Part shown: one piece after another, positions 10,900 through 24,480 of the stretch | Numbering within the stretch: position 1 is the first letter of the stretch | How the letters are laid out: each line of letters starts with the position of its first letter | Source of the DNA: Membranipora membranacea | Lineage: Eukaryota; Bryozoa; Gymnolaemata; Cheilostomatida; Membraniporidae | Direction: 5' to 3' | Length of the DNA: 64,000 bases | Assembly: GCA_914767715.1 (NCBI GenBank) | Contig: OU612068.1 | Location: 22,194,001-22,258,000, forward strand | Notes under the pieces: model-generated | What the model was told of the DNA's origin: nothing | The model's input: the letters and a program-made list of their open reading frames with translations, nothing else | The model's database searches: none | Position numbers and translations under genes: made by a program

Positions 10900-13800
10900 T
10901 CAGATCTGCAGCAAATGAAGACAAGAAACATATTATGCCAACGAATAAGCAGGTACGATGAACCCTTGAACGAACATTTTTCAGTGAACACTATGTGTGA
11001 AGTCTGTTACAAGAGTGAGCTAAGGGGTTATGTATATAAAAATGATTCAGGTGTGGTTTTTGGAAGTAAAGAATGTAAAACAGTATATCATGATAGGAGA
11101 AAAGTTTGCAGTCCCTGCAAAAATCTCAGAAAGCTACTACAACGGCTGAGTATCAAAGACGATGAGCCGACTGCTGAACCGACAGCAGCCATCCAGCCAT
11201 CACTGACGCTGAATGATCCTCTATGCAAGTGGCAGGGATGTGAGACAGAGCAGTTCAATGACATCCATGAACTGATCCATCATAACAAGATTCATTCCTC
11301 CACAACTTAATATTCCCCCGGTAGAGAGAGTGTACCATTGCGAGTGGGAGAGATGCAGATCAAAGTTTGCCAAACACAAACTGCTGCTGGGGCACATCAA
11401 AAGATGTCATTCAGGTACATTAGACAAAAACACTTACATTAGTATTATATACTTGTAATAAAATCTATTCAGAGTGGGATCAGAAGTTAGTCCGTGCGAC
11501 CGCTATCCTGGAACTGTCTCCTTTTAGTCGCTAAAAAATATAAAGTCCAGGAATGAGGGGTTCATCAATGTAGAACGACACAAAAATGGTGAGAACTGAG
11601 TTAATAAAATATAATACAATTTATCCTATTTTTCCTATGTGAAGATAATGATGAGGTAATGCTCGATATAGCCAATGACATCAAGGAGAACAGAGAGAGG
11701 ACAGTGTATAAAAGGAGATGGAGCGAGGCAGCTACACAAGCCCTGAGGCAGTCAGTTAGCCCTGGTTAGTGTTATTCAAGTTAGTTTTGTCCGCACTTCC
11801 ATCACACTTGCACAATAACTGCAGTGAGACTGTACTTATTAATATGTTTTGCAACAACTCTCTTATCAGATCACTGAACACAATTTACTCGTAGATCATT
11901 GCAGCTTCACATTGTTCTTACATGTAACAAAGCTGATCATTACAGTAAAAATAACTGACCACAACAACATAGCCTGACATATGGTTATTTTCCCATCCTA
12001 GGTGTTGTGGAAAGGCTCAGGAGAGCAGGTATCTGCTTACCGTCATCTAGCCTGCTAAGCAGTGAGAGGAGCTTTGGGGCCAGCAACAGCAGTTGGTCGC
12101 AGAAACAATTAAAGAAATGAAGAAAGTATTCATCGAGAAAGGTGTGGAAAGAGGGCGGCATGGGGTGTTGTCCTTTGATGAAGTGAAGATCAGAGAGGGA
12201 ATTGTTTATGACCCCCACACCTGTAGGTTCATTGGTAAGTAAAAAATAATTCGATATTCATACAACGCATTATAAGATGTGTTTAATGAGACAACCATAC
12301 GATGATATGGGAATCTCAATTGGCTAGAGATTTTCAGTTATAATGAAAGCAATCAGCCAACCTGAGGAACTATACAGAGCTGAGTTCATTCAGGATAGTG
12401 CCGTCATTTATGGCTTACATTAGTCACATTGACCAGGCAATTCTGCATACTTTTTAGAAGACAAAATATTTTTCAGGCACATGTTTTACCTCAAACAGCA
12501 TAGGCACACATATCATGCAGTTTATGTGGAGCTCAGCATTTACCTCCTTCTCTCACCTGCTGGCTCACTTCGTCACCAACACAGCGAGCACAGAAGATAT
12601 AATCAAATGGTTCTGGGAGGGGGTCTGGCTCCTTGAAGAAGAGTCCTTTGAAGTGATAGCCACAATAATGGATGGGTCTCCAGCAAACCGCCGATTCCAG
12701 GTACTGTAATTATATGACAGCAAAATATTTCAAAACAAAATATAGAGTGCTTACAAGATTGCAATAATGCAACACTTAAACCTAGAAACCAAAGGAACTG
12801 AACTTTGATTAGTTATCCATGTATCCATGTCCAAGATAAACAACCTCATATATTTATCATTGACCAGATGAAACTGGTAATACTAGACAACTGCATCATG
12901 GGATATTCACTAATGTGGCTAGATAGGTCTGAAGCAATTTATCGAAGAACCTTGTTAGTGGAGTAAAAATGATGAAAACACTTGAGAGTAAAAGGAATAA
13001 CATGCAGTGAGGAATTCTTCACCTTTGAAGAGAGTGATAGCCGACCCATCAGCGAAACATCTCGCAATCAGTTTGGCGGAGAGAACAGACCGTATAATTA
13101 TCATATCAGATCCCCCTCATCTTGCTAAGAAACTGAGGTAAGGACAAAATTCCAGTATTACCAGAAAACATTCCATATGTAAATCTATGCATCTCATTGA
13201 TATTGATTGAATTATCCGGCTATTTAGCATCACATGGAAATGTTGACCTATTTTATTCTCTAGAAGTGCAATGAACAACAGTGGCGAAGATGAGAACATC
13301 CACACCAGGAAAATTATGTTGAATGGCCAGGAGGTTGTATGGGCGCATATAATTGAATGCTATAAGGTAGAAAGACGAATCGAGTGGTCCCTCACAAGAC
13401 TTACTTCTGAAGCAGTGTATTTGAACAAATTTTCTTAAATGAAAGTTCCACTGATGGAGAAGGCAAGTTGAATAAGCTCATTAGCCACCAATTTAGAATA
13501 ACCCTTCATTGCGCTTTCACATACAGCAGAGTGAAAGATAAAGAAGCAACGATGATTGCAAATTTTCAGGACTTGAAAAGATGCGAAAGATGAGGGGCAG
13601 CGTGGTCCCTGTGGTTGTTGACGCCCTTGGTGCACAGTATAGGTTAATACACTGACTGGTGATGCTGGGAGTAGAGCAGAGGTAAAACAGCAGAAAGCAG
13701 TCAGGCCTTTTTGGGTTTGCACATATATTGAAGAAGTAATAGCCCCTCTGAGTCTAGAAGTTTATTACAGACAGCAATGTCGCAACGCAATCAATAAAAA

Positions 13801-14047
13801 TACTAATATACTTTCAAAGAACCAGCTTTGCAAGAAATGGTGAGTTAGCTTTGATTAATTATCAAAAAACCAAATTGGATTTTTTTTTTGCCTGATAAAA
13901 TCATAAAGTGTAATAAAAAAATTCATGTTCAAAAACTTGAAAGATTTGTTCTTTTTATTCCAGGTGGCCGATGAATTTCAGTGTTTCCAGAGGCAATGCG
14001 GTCGAAAACTAGGAAGGCTAACTTTTGAGCTTATATGTATATACTGA
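10900..14047 (+). pseudogene. P-element-superfamily transposase gene with introns, inactivated
   Basis: Exons identified in order: 10900-11418, with a CEVC...CSPCKNLRKLL cysteine module and two C2H2 fingers of GLI/ZIC type (CKWQGC...H..H; CEWERC...H....H) separated by a stop; 11655-11760; about 12000-12234, with a frameshift, ending VYDPHTCRFIG; 12477-12700, ending IMDGSPANRRFQ; about 13022-13137, ending SDPPHLAKKL; 13264-13438, with MLNGQEVVWAHIIECY and a TAA after LNKFS; a short exon ending QEM before GTGAGT near 13850; and 13974-14047. The D-G-x-P-N-R and SDPPHL motifs are typical of the RNase H-like domain of P/THAP9-type transposases. Several stops and shifts make it non-functional. Confidence 0.75.
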
Positions 14048-17000
14048 CATTATATTTTTATGATCAACACATCTTCTTTTTTCCGGCAATTACTTGTCCA
14101 ATGCTGGCATTGTTTTTTTTTCTTTTACACCAATAGTGCAATGCAATCAAAGCTGCGTGTGATTTATGCTTTAACTTGAGCTTACCTTCTGTGTTTTTGA
14201 TGAGAGAAATATAATTGTAAGCTCAGAAATCTCCTCAATTTCAAATTTTATTTAAAATTTAGTTTATCATTATTATTATTATTATGATAATAATATTGAG
14301 CAGAATCACTGCGACCATTTTGAATTAAACCCTTGTTCTTTAAATAACACAAAACGAACACAAAACCATGAATTGCATGTAAAACACTTTTACAAAGCCC
14401 AAGCCATCATAGCCATTCTACAGGTACAAAAAATTGAAGGAGAAATCGGGATTTATTTTAAAAGTATCATTAATGAGTTTGGAAACCCTGGTGTGTAGAT
14501 GGAGAAATAACTTTGATGATTCTTTATTTCAAGGATGTAATAAGATATTATTCTTCTTAATTCCAAACACTATGACAGGGGGCATTATATGAGTAAATAC
14601 CATACTCAAAAATTGCAAAAAGCAAGTAAGAACCCATTTATACTTTTTTTTGTAATGTTTGGCTCATGCCTAATTTGCTCATGAACCAAAGGCTAGACCT
14701 ACTTTTCTATCATTTATCAATATCAGATAAAGATAAGATAAGCATTTATTGCAACTCTCACTGAAACCATTGGGTTTATAATGGAGTGGCTTTACATGAA
14801 AAAAAGGAAAAACTTCATCAATATAGTGTGATACAACAACTAAGCCCTAGATAGCATATTGTACAACAATTTTATTGGAATACTCTGCAGTTCGGTGCAC
14901 GCCTAAGACAGACAGGATGAGTAAAGTCTACTTATTTTAGCGCAATATAAGAAAATGCCAAATACACAAAAAGTTTGTGGCACTGCTAAAATGTCTCGTA
15001 CATGACAGTGCATGATTTGTCAGTGTTATCCGCAATTATTCAATGTAATTAGCATCACTAGCTGACAAGCTAATGGAGAATTTTCAATATATCAATCCTA
15101 CGCTGAAAGATTCTTTTACATATACATTATACTTATGCTTATCAAATAAAATGGAACTTTAGTTAGGCAGTTAGATCTTCTGATATACAATTCCTGCCAC
15201 TGGAGGTTTGTTGACATGCAGTTTTATTTTTTTCAGACATAATATGAGTGATGCTGACATTATCCCACATGAAAGACATCTGCATTACTTTTCACTACCC
15301 ACATCGTGAAACGTGTTTACTTCCTGCACTCATTCTATCATGTTGTAATAATGTGGGAGGAAGAACAGTAAATAGCACGAGTTATGAAGTATGGGTGCTA
15401 ATTGTTAACCCACAAGATTACTCTAGCATGTCCTACACTATTATATTATAGAGGTGCATTACACTGTTCAAATGGGTTGATCATGATTATCTGTAGGTAT
15501 GCATGCACACCATAGTGTGTGCATAACTACGGATAATGAGATTATGTTATCACATGCATGCATATTCCATGCACACAATTATATTGTTTATGCCAAATAG
15601 ACTTTTTGTTTGCGTCTGAAGCCTAAAAAAGGATATGATCTCTCTCATGCATGTCAGAAGCAGTGTAGTGAAAATCTGCAATTCACATATTTTCTTCACA
15701 AAACAGTTGTCATAGGAGGCTTTTCTTTGGGCACTCTGAGTCTTTTGAATGATATTCATTCGTGTTTTTGGCTGAAAATGAAATTTTGCCAAAAATCTGT
15801 CACAGAGATTGAAATATTTGATTTTAAAGTGTGTGATCACAGACTGTACCTGTGAATAATTAAAACCTCACTAACACAACATTTTCGAGATAACTCATCA
15901 TTGGAAAACAGTTGTTTAGCTGATAGCTGTTTGCTTTGTCACTGTCAACTGTAATGTTATAACTGTGATGAAAAATTATGTAACTGGAGCTAAAGCTCTT
16001 TCTCAGGTGTAACCTGGTGTTGTTTGGATACACTGTCAAACTAAATGATGAACTCTTTGCTACTTCTTAATCTAGATATAATCTTTATTTGTGACAGTCA
16101 ATAAACACGATTGGGGTAGACCCTGGAACTGGTGATTGTGAGTTTTCACCTTGAGTTGAGCTTTTATTCATATTCCAACTTTTGCCAACAATTTACTCTG
16201 ATTTAGTTTTCAGCGTGGCGTTTGATGATAAATTCAATACTAAAGTTAAACTACAACCATTTCTCTCCTTATGCTCAACATTCACCAAAAAAAGGGGCTC
16301 CATTGTCGTACACAATGTGCTTTGCACAAAATACTGCATAGTTTTGCATCACGCCTTTGCATAACATAATTTACTGCATCATTTTTCCCATTGCTGCCTA
16401 TACGTTTTCAATGTATTTAGTTAATGTAAAATTAATCAAGTTAGAAACATGCTGTTTAAAAAAGTAGTCAGACTACTAGCAACATGCCAGTGAAGGAGGT
16501 TTTGAAATGGGACAAGTAGTTCCTGAAAAACTGAAAAGGCAATATCTCACGTTAAGGTTTTGGCTTTACAGGTATTTCTTACTTCACTGCGGATAATTAT
16601 TTAATGTCCAGTACTCATTTCTATATTTAGAACATGAAATATATACTCTACACCTTGTCTTGTTAAAGGCTTCAGAAGGACAACATAATTATATAGTCTG
16701 GAAGCTAGTTCTGCAGTAACTATGCAATTTTTTCACATTTAGAATATTCAGAAAATATTCAGGTAAATTGTCCTCCTTTGTCATCTATGAGGTATGAGGT
16801 ATCTATGAGGCTAGAGTGCTGTGCCAACGTAGTAAGCTACCACTTCAAAATACTTTTAATACTAGTTCAAATTAATGTAGTTCCATTGTTAGTAGACATT
16901 TTACAACAGTAGATATCTTCTTTTATTTAATTATACAGTTATCTCAAGTAGATACAAGTAATAGTTTAATTGGTTCTGTATCTTATTTCTTGTTTTATAT

Positions 17001-17553
17001 TCCACATGTTTTAATCTTGAGATGACACTATTGGGATCATCCTTCTCTTACTAAATTTTATTAATTTTGATAACTAGCAAGGATAATGATTATCGAATAA
17101 ACTCATGACTTATTTTACATAGGATAAGACACCACCTCTTCCAAGGTTATTTCCACTGGCTACCTTGCGAATGTTTCCTTCAAGTAAATAACAGAAACTA
17201 AAAGAGAAATGAATGATAACAACCTGAACAATCATAATAATCATAACATGGTATATATATGATTTTTTATCAATGTGAACTTTTCAATGTCTCACAATAG
17301 ACCCATCTAAAGACCGTAACATTTTTTTTAGCAATCATCATATAGATCGCATCAACCATTACAATCAGTGAACATCCCTCGATCACCTGGTTATTTAAGA
17401 CGCCATCCAGAATGTTCTGTGTGAAAGTTCAGAGGTACTTGTGCAAATTTTTCCATGCATATGGAATAAAACCGGATATACGATGGTTTCAATTTGAGTT
17501 AAATATTAGCTCACAGAACTCTCAAAAATGATGAATCATGGCAATATTGTGTT
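14048..17553. other. Gene-free AT-rich stretch
   Basis: No gene recognised. It contains an ATT/AAT trinucleotide inverted tract at 14268-14295 and, at 16455-16560, a piece of the dispersed repeat also present near 24.4 and 30.0 kb. The open frames at 15550-15855 lack support. Confidence 0.5.
16455..16560 (+). repeat. Dispersed repeat, copy 3 (fragment)
   Basis: GTCAGACTACTAGCAACATG..GGGACAAG.AGTTCCTGA matches 29960-30058 over about 100 bases with few differences. Confidence 0.8.
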
Positions 17554-17555
17554 TA

Positions 17556-17929
17556 CCGTAATCCCTCACCTATAAGTCACCGGACTTATAAGTGAATCAC
17601 CCCCCTCATAAAAAATTAAAATGCTCCAGCTATAAGACACCCCACAGCTATAAGACACCCCACCGCTCTAAGACACTCACTACACTACACTCACTACAAA
17701 TGAACTAAGTAGTTTTGGGAAAAAAACTGCCCTCAGTGGGTTTTGAACTCACAACTCCATGTTTACAAGTCGAACGCTCTACCACTGAGCTATTCATCTT
17801 CGGTGATTGTAAGAGGTTTTGGTCCAAACTAAATATAATAATGCTTCAAATGATAGTCGCGTCTATATACTACTCTCTTATAGCCGCCTTCACTTATACG
17901 TCGCGCGATCTATAGGTGAGTGATTACAG
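17556..17929. mobile_element. MITE with pogo/Tc1-like ends and TA target site
   Basis: Terminal inverted repeats of 19 bp (left CCGTAATCCCTCACCTATA; right, reverse complement, CTGTAATCACTCACCTATA) match at 17 of 19 positions and are flanked by TA on both sides. The element is 374 bp. The interior has short tandem TATAAGACACCCCAC units (17632-17665) and a tRNA-like segment on the minus strand (17728-17800). The TA target and end sequence fit a non-autonomous Tc1/mariner/pogo derivative. Confidence 0.85.
17728..17800 (-). repeat. tRNA-like sequence inside the MITE
   Basis: Minus strand reads ATAGCTCAGTGGTAGAGCG (D-arm/A-box), then CTTGTAA in anticodon-loop position, then GAGTTCAAAACCCAC (T-arm-like). 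The anticodon stem does not pair, so it is unlikely to be a functional tRNA. Confidence 0.5.
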
Positions 17930-19935
17930 TATTAGCAAGTATATATGAACAAAAAAAAAATCATTGCTCAGACATAGATGCTATCAAGTGCATGGACAGG
18001 GGCTAGGCATATTACAACAGCTGTGTTTCATGTTGCTTGTCATCATGATGGGTTATATATTGTTGTTACATTTCCATTTATAATGACACAATGTGTCCAT
18101 TACTTTACCGTTACCATGCCGCCTTTGATGGTTATAACATTTTCGCCTTCCGCCTCTGATAATTCAACATGATCTATAATAAAATGCACTAAGCTTTCAC
18201 TTATAGTAGAGACACAGGTGTCACAAATATTGATTCTGTCTATATTTTAGACACCACTGTCCTACTGAATCTGGAACAGCATAACAAAATATTCAAATTG
18301 ATAATAATGTGTAATTTTATCGAAAAAGTGAGGCATTGAAGTTAGCTTGTGTATCAAAGTGCATGGTGGATTCAAATCAGTTTCAATGATATAAAGCTTC
18401 CATTACCTTGTTTGTTTTAATTATAACAATTTCATCATCTCCTATATCTGGCAAGCTCAAGGGTCTCGGGTCAACTAAAGGTTAGTCTACATGACCATGA
18501 GTGATTATAAATCATCGCCAAAATGAAGACTAAAAATGAATGGAAATTCATTTATTTACAATTTTCCAGAGGAGGAAGTGAGATGATTATTACACAGCTG
18601 GCCTTTGAGCAATGTCTCCTGCACATTACAACAGGGCTGGATATAATGTTGTTGCAGCTATATAATGACTGTCTGCAAGTTATGGAGAGATCTCGTAAGT
18701 CCTTGGTACAAAAAGCTGTTATTTCACGCTTATTAATTAACAACTCGGATTTTGAACCCTTATTTGAGAAACAACAAGTTCTCATCCAGCTGCCACTCCT
18801 GACCTATCACACTGTGTTGTCATGACACTTTGTACCTTTGGTATCTTTGCAATGATCAAAATTAAATTAGAAAATTAAATTCAGTCATCATTCATACATA
18901 GGTTAAGTTCAGACCACGATGAAAATTAAAACATCTACATAAAATCTTGTTTTAGACTGGTTTATTTCCAGTGTACATACCGCCACAGCACATATCTGAT
19001 CCCCTTAACATCGCAAATTTGTTTGCAGGTTGGGGTAGACTACTTACCTCATTATTTACATCATGTGAGATTTGATTAGCAAGTCTTGATAAAGTGGTAA
19101 GAAGCCATCCTACAAATCCTCACTGCCGGCCAATGAAAGTTTGCAAGTCTTGAGCATCATTGTTCTCATCTTAATCCTTAACCTCAACGGAAAGGAAGAG
19201 GGAAAGCAAAAGATGATGCTCTAATTTGACAATGGTCTAAATCAAAATCAGCCAAGATCTCAAGCAGAATTCTAATTTCTCGATTTAAGCATTTTGATGA
19301 GAAACTGCAGTGCAATAGAGAAGTAAGTATTTTAAAACATTGGCAGATCTATTCTGGTTGCTAAGCAAACAACTTCCTTCACTTTTGTTGCTCAGAACAG
19401 CAGTTTATTGGCAGCTAAGAAAAAGAGTCTCTCGTCATTTCCCTCTAAAATTTCAGTTAATCTTCTAAGAAAAAGTAAGTCTCAGCCAAATTTAGGCCTT
19501 GATGTGCTTGATTTACCCAAAATACGGAGCAAGGCATTTCCTTCATCATTTTTTTTGCGGGCAGGATAAGATCCCGATGAATTGCTTAAAGATTCTACTT
19601 ATAGAGTGTTCCTGCTTTATCTGAAAAAGACCATAGTCAGACCATGAGACCGAATTGCTTATATCATGCAGGCTCCCTAAATCTAAGCTGGCTCTCAAGA
19701 ATAATATGTTAGTGAAACCTTTTGGAAGAGCAAGTAAGTGATAGATAGTAGTACGGGTATAAGATCGACTTGGTTCTTGTTACCTTCAATTTCTAATTAA
19801 TACAAGAGAAATGTTTTGCTAATTTTGTTTGTCTTTAGGTGACATTTCTCAGGTTTAAGTTTCATCTAGTTATATTTGAGTTAATGAATTGATAAAAAGA
19901 ATGCGGACAGAATATTGTGATAGTTTATTTCACAT
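17930..19935. other. Gene-free stretch
   Basis: Apart from the weak candidate exon near 18.6 kb, nothing recognisable was seen. Confidence 0.45.
18571..18693 (+). pseudogene. Possible orphan exon
   Basis: Open segment between a pyrimidine-rich acceptor (TTTTCCAG) and a GTAAGT donor encoding a plausible helical stretch (TQLAFEQCLLHITTG). No neighbouring exon or family was recognised. Confidence 0.2.
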
Positions 19936-20371
19936 TTATGCTGATATAGCAGATGACTGGTATTTCTGAGAGATTTTGTTGTATCTTTCTTTTCTTGCAG
20001 CAGTTCTCTGAGGGTCTATGTGTTTGTGGAGCTCAAAACTGAGCCTTCTTAGATTACAACTGCATGCCCTCTTGAAACACTGAAAATCATCTTCCATCTG
20101 AAATAAGAAAGAAAGATTTCAGAAATTCAGTTCTTTGACTCAGAATGTTTTATACTTTATTTGTTTTTATACATTATCATTGAGGAGTATAACAATTTCA
20201 GGAAATTCAGAAATTCTAAAAACTAATTGAACTTAGCGGAGGTATTAACTCACCATTTCATGAACTTTTGGTTCTTTGAGAATTAGTTTTTCTGCAGGCT
20301 TGCCGTCTTTGCTTGTTTGAAACAGTCTGGTCACAAGGTTAAGACCCATAATGATGTGTGATAGCTTTTGT
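19936..20371 (-). pseudogene. 3' exons of a second transposase-family copy
   Basis: Two phase-compatible exons on the minus strand: 20254-20371 (39 codons, ending LILKEPKVHEM before GTGAGT) and 19936-20097 (53 codons plus TAA, with DDFQCFKRACSCNLRRLSFE). They match the last exons of the plus-strand gene at 13.8-14.05 kb (EM|gtgagt; DEFQCFQRQCGRKLGRLTFE). Both are open here, and the last exon is longer than in the plus-strand copy. Upstream exons on this strand were not recognised, so this is probably a truncated element. Confidence 0.55.
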
Positions 20372-21341
20372 CTGTTGAGAGAATGATGTCTCGAAAGCAT
20401 CCCATCTTATTTATATTTTGACAGAAATGTTCACACCTACTACTGCTGTGTACGACTAACACCAATATATCAAGAAGTTGTCTATGGGTTGTTCAACGCG
20501 ATGCAAATAATTATATCTCAGGATGCCATCGTTTTCACAAGGGGCCACATCCAGCGCACACATTATGATTAGGAGTGTCCAGCTCGCAAAGAGTGGAGCA
20601 TAAATTAATCACGGCCGATTCCTTCATTGAAATCAGGGCCAGCTATGTAGACTAGAAACTAGAGTTGTGCTGATTTGCTGCATCATTTATCTGTTTACAA
20701 TTGTTTGATAGTAAATTGATAACTCCGTCTGCATTCTTTTTATCAATTCATACTGTCATAATTATCAGTTCTTCTATGATGCTTACATGTTGGTAACCTC
20801 TTTTTTTCCCACATTACCTAAAGAAATTTTGAATTGTATTTCCTTTTACACCAATGGTGCTGCCACATTGAACGCTCTGGGTGCTTTTCATTGAGGTTAT
20901 CATCCGTCTCAAAATTAGAGCAAAATAAAAGAGCAAGATAACCATAAAGCTTGCATTCAAACTTTAAGTGTGGTTTCTAGTTTGCAAATGCTTGACCACT
21001 TTTCTTATGAAGGGATGATGTGACTGCTGTCACCGCACTTTGTTCACAATAACTATAAAAACACAATAAAAACATAACAAAATACCAACTGATGTACAAA
21101 GGGCAGTGATGCAATTAGTTAAAGTTTTTCAGCAGAAATTGAATTGAAAGGAAATCATTTACACCTCATCACATCTTTTTAACACTTTTTATGTTTAAGG
21201 GCTCTGTATAGATATGGTACTTATGTGAAGTGATATTTTAGTGCAAATTTCTGGCATGAAATGAAAGTCATCTAAATCCTGTGAAGAAGAGGGCGACATA
21301 ATAACAATAATAATTATACAAACTTTATTACACATTTCAGA

Positions 21342-21470
21342 GCAAATGAGAATGTGCTTACATATTAGAAAGTAACATGATTAAGCATACCGCTGAACAA
21401 GGTAGGGGTTGGCATGATAGGGTTAATCATGTATGAAGAGCTCAGCTCCATTACAATTACACAGACGGTG
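21342..21470 (-). mobile_element. SINE family 2, headless copy
   Basis: CAAATGAGAATGTGCTTACA, then AACAAGGTAGGGGTTGGCA, then AGAGCTCAGCTCC match in order the element at 35511-35714. The tRNA-like head is missing or too diverged to recognise. Confidence 0.7.
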
Positions 21471-21659
21471 AAGCTTGGATAGTAACCCTTACACCGTCCT
21501 GACACCCTAGACATACCAATTATGTAATTTTTTGTCTTTGAAAATTTGGAGGGATGATCTGGATTTGGCAAGAAACACTAATATAAGGCCGTTATGTACT
21601 TTCTAAAACATTTGTTTTGTGGGTATTTGATAAATCAATTCTTTATCCCTATTTTCAGA

Positions 21660-22200
21660 CAGCGTTACAGGGGATATCATGTGGGTCAATATCTTCCTCA
21701 AAAAATCAAGTGTATCAAAAACAAGTTTGAGTATGGCGGAACAGGAGAACCAATCGATGCTTTATTGTCACAACCCTTGATAAATTTTTCTCTTTTGCTT
21801 TTGGAAGAGCCTCGATTACTGCCAAGGATCACTTGTCACAAGATCACGTGTATACTTACATATTTCTATGATGCAAGCTACATCAAATTAGCATAGATGG
21901 AATAGTGAATTCTGCAAATTCAAGATGAATTTCAATATGACAAGAATGCAACACCTATTGTTCTATATGTCATAATCATAAGAAGAGAGATTATGAGATT
22001 AGTACCCATGCCACATGGTCCCTGCTCTGACACGTGCCAACCCCCAAATGGATATTTTCAGGAGGACACAGATAATGAGTCAGCTTTATGTTCCCTTTAG
22101 GGCAGATATGTTTGACCTGCTGTTGGATAAACAATACGGGGCGCAGCAAATATTGACTTTCTGTACACCATTGGAAATCTGCCGAGCTACTGAAGGCTAA
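21660..22200. other. Unrecognised open stretches
   Basis: A frame after a CATTTTCAG-like acceptor at 21658 (GYHVGQYLPQKIKC, FEYGGTGEPIDALL) and another at 22015-22200 look coding but match no family I recognise. They may belong to the LINE that follows. Confidence 0.25.
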
Positions 22201-22239
22201 AGGCTCACCATATGTCATATATTAGAAGCAATCACATTA

Positions 22240-23110
22240 AAAGGATTCCTATACTAATGGAAATCAGCGTGAGATACACCTATCTTCAAGGCGGAATGCC
22301 AATGACATAGCAAACTACAGGCTGACTTTTTTGCTTCCTATGTTGCCAAAAAATTTTAGAAAAAATGTTGACTGAAAGTTGTTCTCCTTCCTTAAAAAAA
22401 TGATGTTTTTCACTCTCACATCAATCAGGAATCAGCCATGGACACCAAAGCACTTGTGCACTTAAAATCCCTGTATTTTTAGGTTTTAAAAAGGCATTTG
22501 ACTTGGTCAACTATCTGATGCTTTTGAAAAAATTCCATAGGTGTAAGATGCCTCTGGTACCCTCATGTCTTTCCTGCCTCAACGTAAATAATATGTGAAG
22601 GTTAGGGAAAATTTGTCTGATGTCTGAGTTCCTCAAGGTTCCTTTTTAGCCCCTTAACTAGTTTTGCTATTATTTTATCATAAAAATTCAACTCCATTTG
22701 CCTATGCAGATGACACATCATTTCCTGCTAAAGATTTGAATATGGATTCTTTAGAGAGAAAATATAATGATGATCTGCCCTGTATTCAATCATGGTGCCT
22801 TTCAGATAGAACTACAATCAGTATGAAAGAGTCAAGTTGCTTGCTATGTGTTTCATCAAACACAAACTTTTAAACTTTCCTCTTCTTACCAGAGAATCAT
22901 AAAAAAAAATATCGGGATTTCACTCAAGTGATAGTATTTGGCATCGGCACATTTCCAGAACTGTTGGAACCAGTCTGGCATTTCTCCAGAAATTTTGGTT
23001 CTGTGTTGACAGAGGTGCGGCATTGAAGTTTTACTACCGCTCTATTTTTATCTCATATACTGTTTACATATCTATTACATTACGTCTCCATCTTATTTGA
23101 CTTGTCTTGG
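22240..23110 (+). pseudogene. Non-LTR retrotransposon reverse transcriptase, dead
   Basis: Fragments in several frames follow the order of a LINE reverse transcriptase: NDIANYR, then KKAFDLVN, then VPQGSFLAP, then FAYADDTSFPAKDLNMD (YADD catalytic motif), then IQSWCLS. Frame changes and stops occur throughout. The style is that of the jockey/CR1 group. Confidence 0.75.
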
Positions 23111-23984
23111 GAGGGGGACAGAGATAGATATTTGAATAAATCAGTCAGAATACAGGCCATGTATTGCATTGCAATCAGAGGCCTCGGACAAATTTGATTT
23201 CGCATATATTGGTAGTAAATATGTCAGACAATTTCATAAATTGATGTTTATTCGCTTAACAAATTAAAATTAGAATTACAACATACGACATCTCCATCTC
23301 ATTAGACAAACCCCATTCTTATCATTCGTGGATTGTGTAGTATTTTTATTTAACATTTCAGTTCTGGTTATAAAATTTGGTGCACATCAAGGAGAACACC
23401 TACGGAGAGAAGAGAAATATCACCTTTTTTGCAATCGATTTGACTTCTCCGTCCACTTTGTCATAAACAATGCATTTAAGAAGAAGGAATTATATCATAT
23501 TGATAACAAGATGCTACTGCTTGTAAAGCAGTATTCAAATTCAAAATCCTATCAAAATTGATCGAGTAATGAACAAAAACCTTGATCGCTGACAGTAAAT
23601 CAAGGATTGAACCATTGCTTGGACACCTACCAATGCCGTTGCGTCGCCCACTATTAAGTACCTCACTTCGGCTGTATATGGTCTCCTGTCTAGGTCTATT
23701 ATTAATTGTATAGTTTCAACTAAATGATGCATGAATTTCGAAGGTATGTTATTCGAATCTTTCAGACACCTTTCCGACAGCAGAGCCAGAAAAGCAGTGT
23801 CATGTGTGATGCATTGAGAAGGGGAGCGGGAGAAATTACCACTGATTTCAAGTAATCCCAAGCAGATCAAAAATCCTGTTATGAAAACTCCATATACGTA
23901 TGTACACTGTTATAGATATGGTGATAAATGGATTAATAAGCTTGAACATGTTTATTACAATTCATTTTTGTTGTTCTCTTAATC

Positions 23985-24480
23985 AATACATTAATGTGAT
24001 ATATCGCCTTTTAAAACTATATAATATTGTATTGTTGACCATGTCTTATAGTTATTTCAACAGGTGAAACCTCCCAAATATTTGACATTGAGTAGCAGTG
24101 ACCTCTGAAAATGCATTTTGGGGTAAAATGTGCCCTTTTTAAATTGAGCCCTCTGTGCCTTAATATGATAAGATTATTTGATTAGCTTATGCTTTCACCA
24201 TATAGAGGAGGTATGGCAGTAAATGGAGAAGTGACATTTAAGTGAAACTTTATGTTTTTAGGGCTCCTGTCTTCGAGACTCAAAATTGATTTTTGCAATA
24301 GTTATAGGGCAATTTCCAACCCCTCAATACATGCGACCCCAATAATGCAGAAAATGAAATTTCCAATTGATCATACCATTTTGGTCTTGTACTGTGACCT
24401 CCATCAATAATCTTACCAGCTTTCAGATCCTGGTTGTCATAACTGTAACAGATAAAAATTTGCGATATTAAACAAAATTC
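23985..24480 (+). repeat. Dispersed repeat, copy 1 (longest)
   Basis: AAACCTCCCAAATAT, CAGTGACCTCTGAAA, CCCTTTTTAAATTGA and AAAAATTTGCGATATTAAAC occur in the same order near 29.7-30.0 kb. About 270 bases present here between the third and fourth blocks are missing there. No coding content was recognised. Confidence 0.85.

Noticed and set aside
23541-23870. 109-codon minus-strand frame
   Set aside because: No recognisable motif, splice structure or paralogue within the window.
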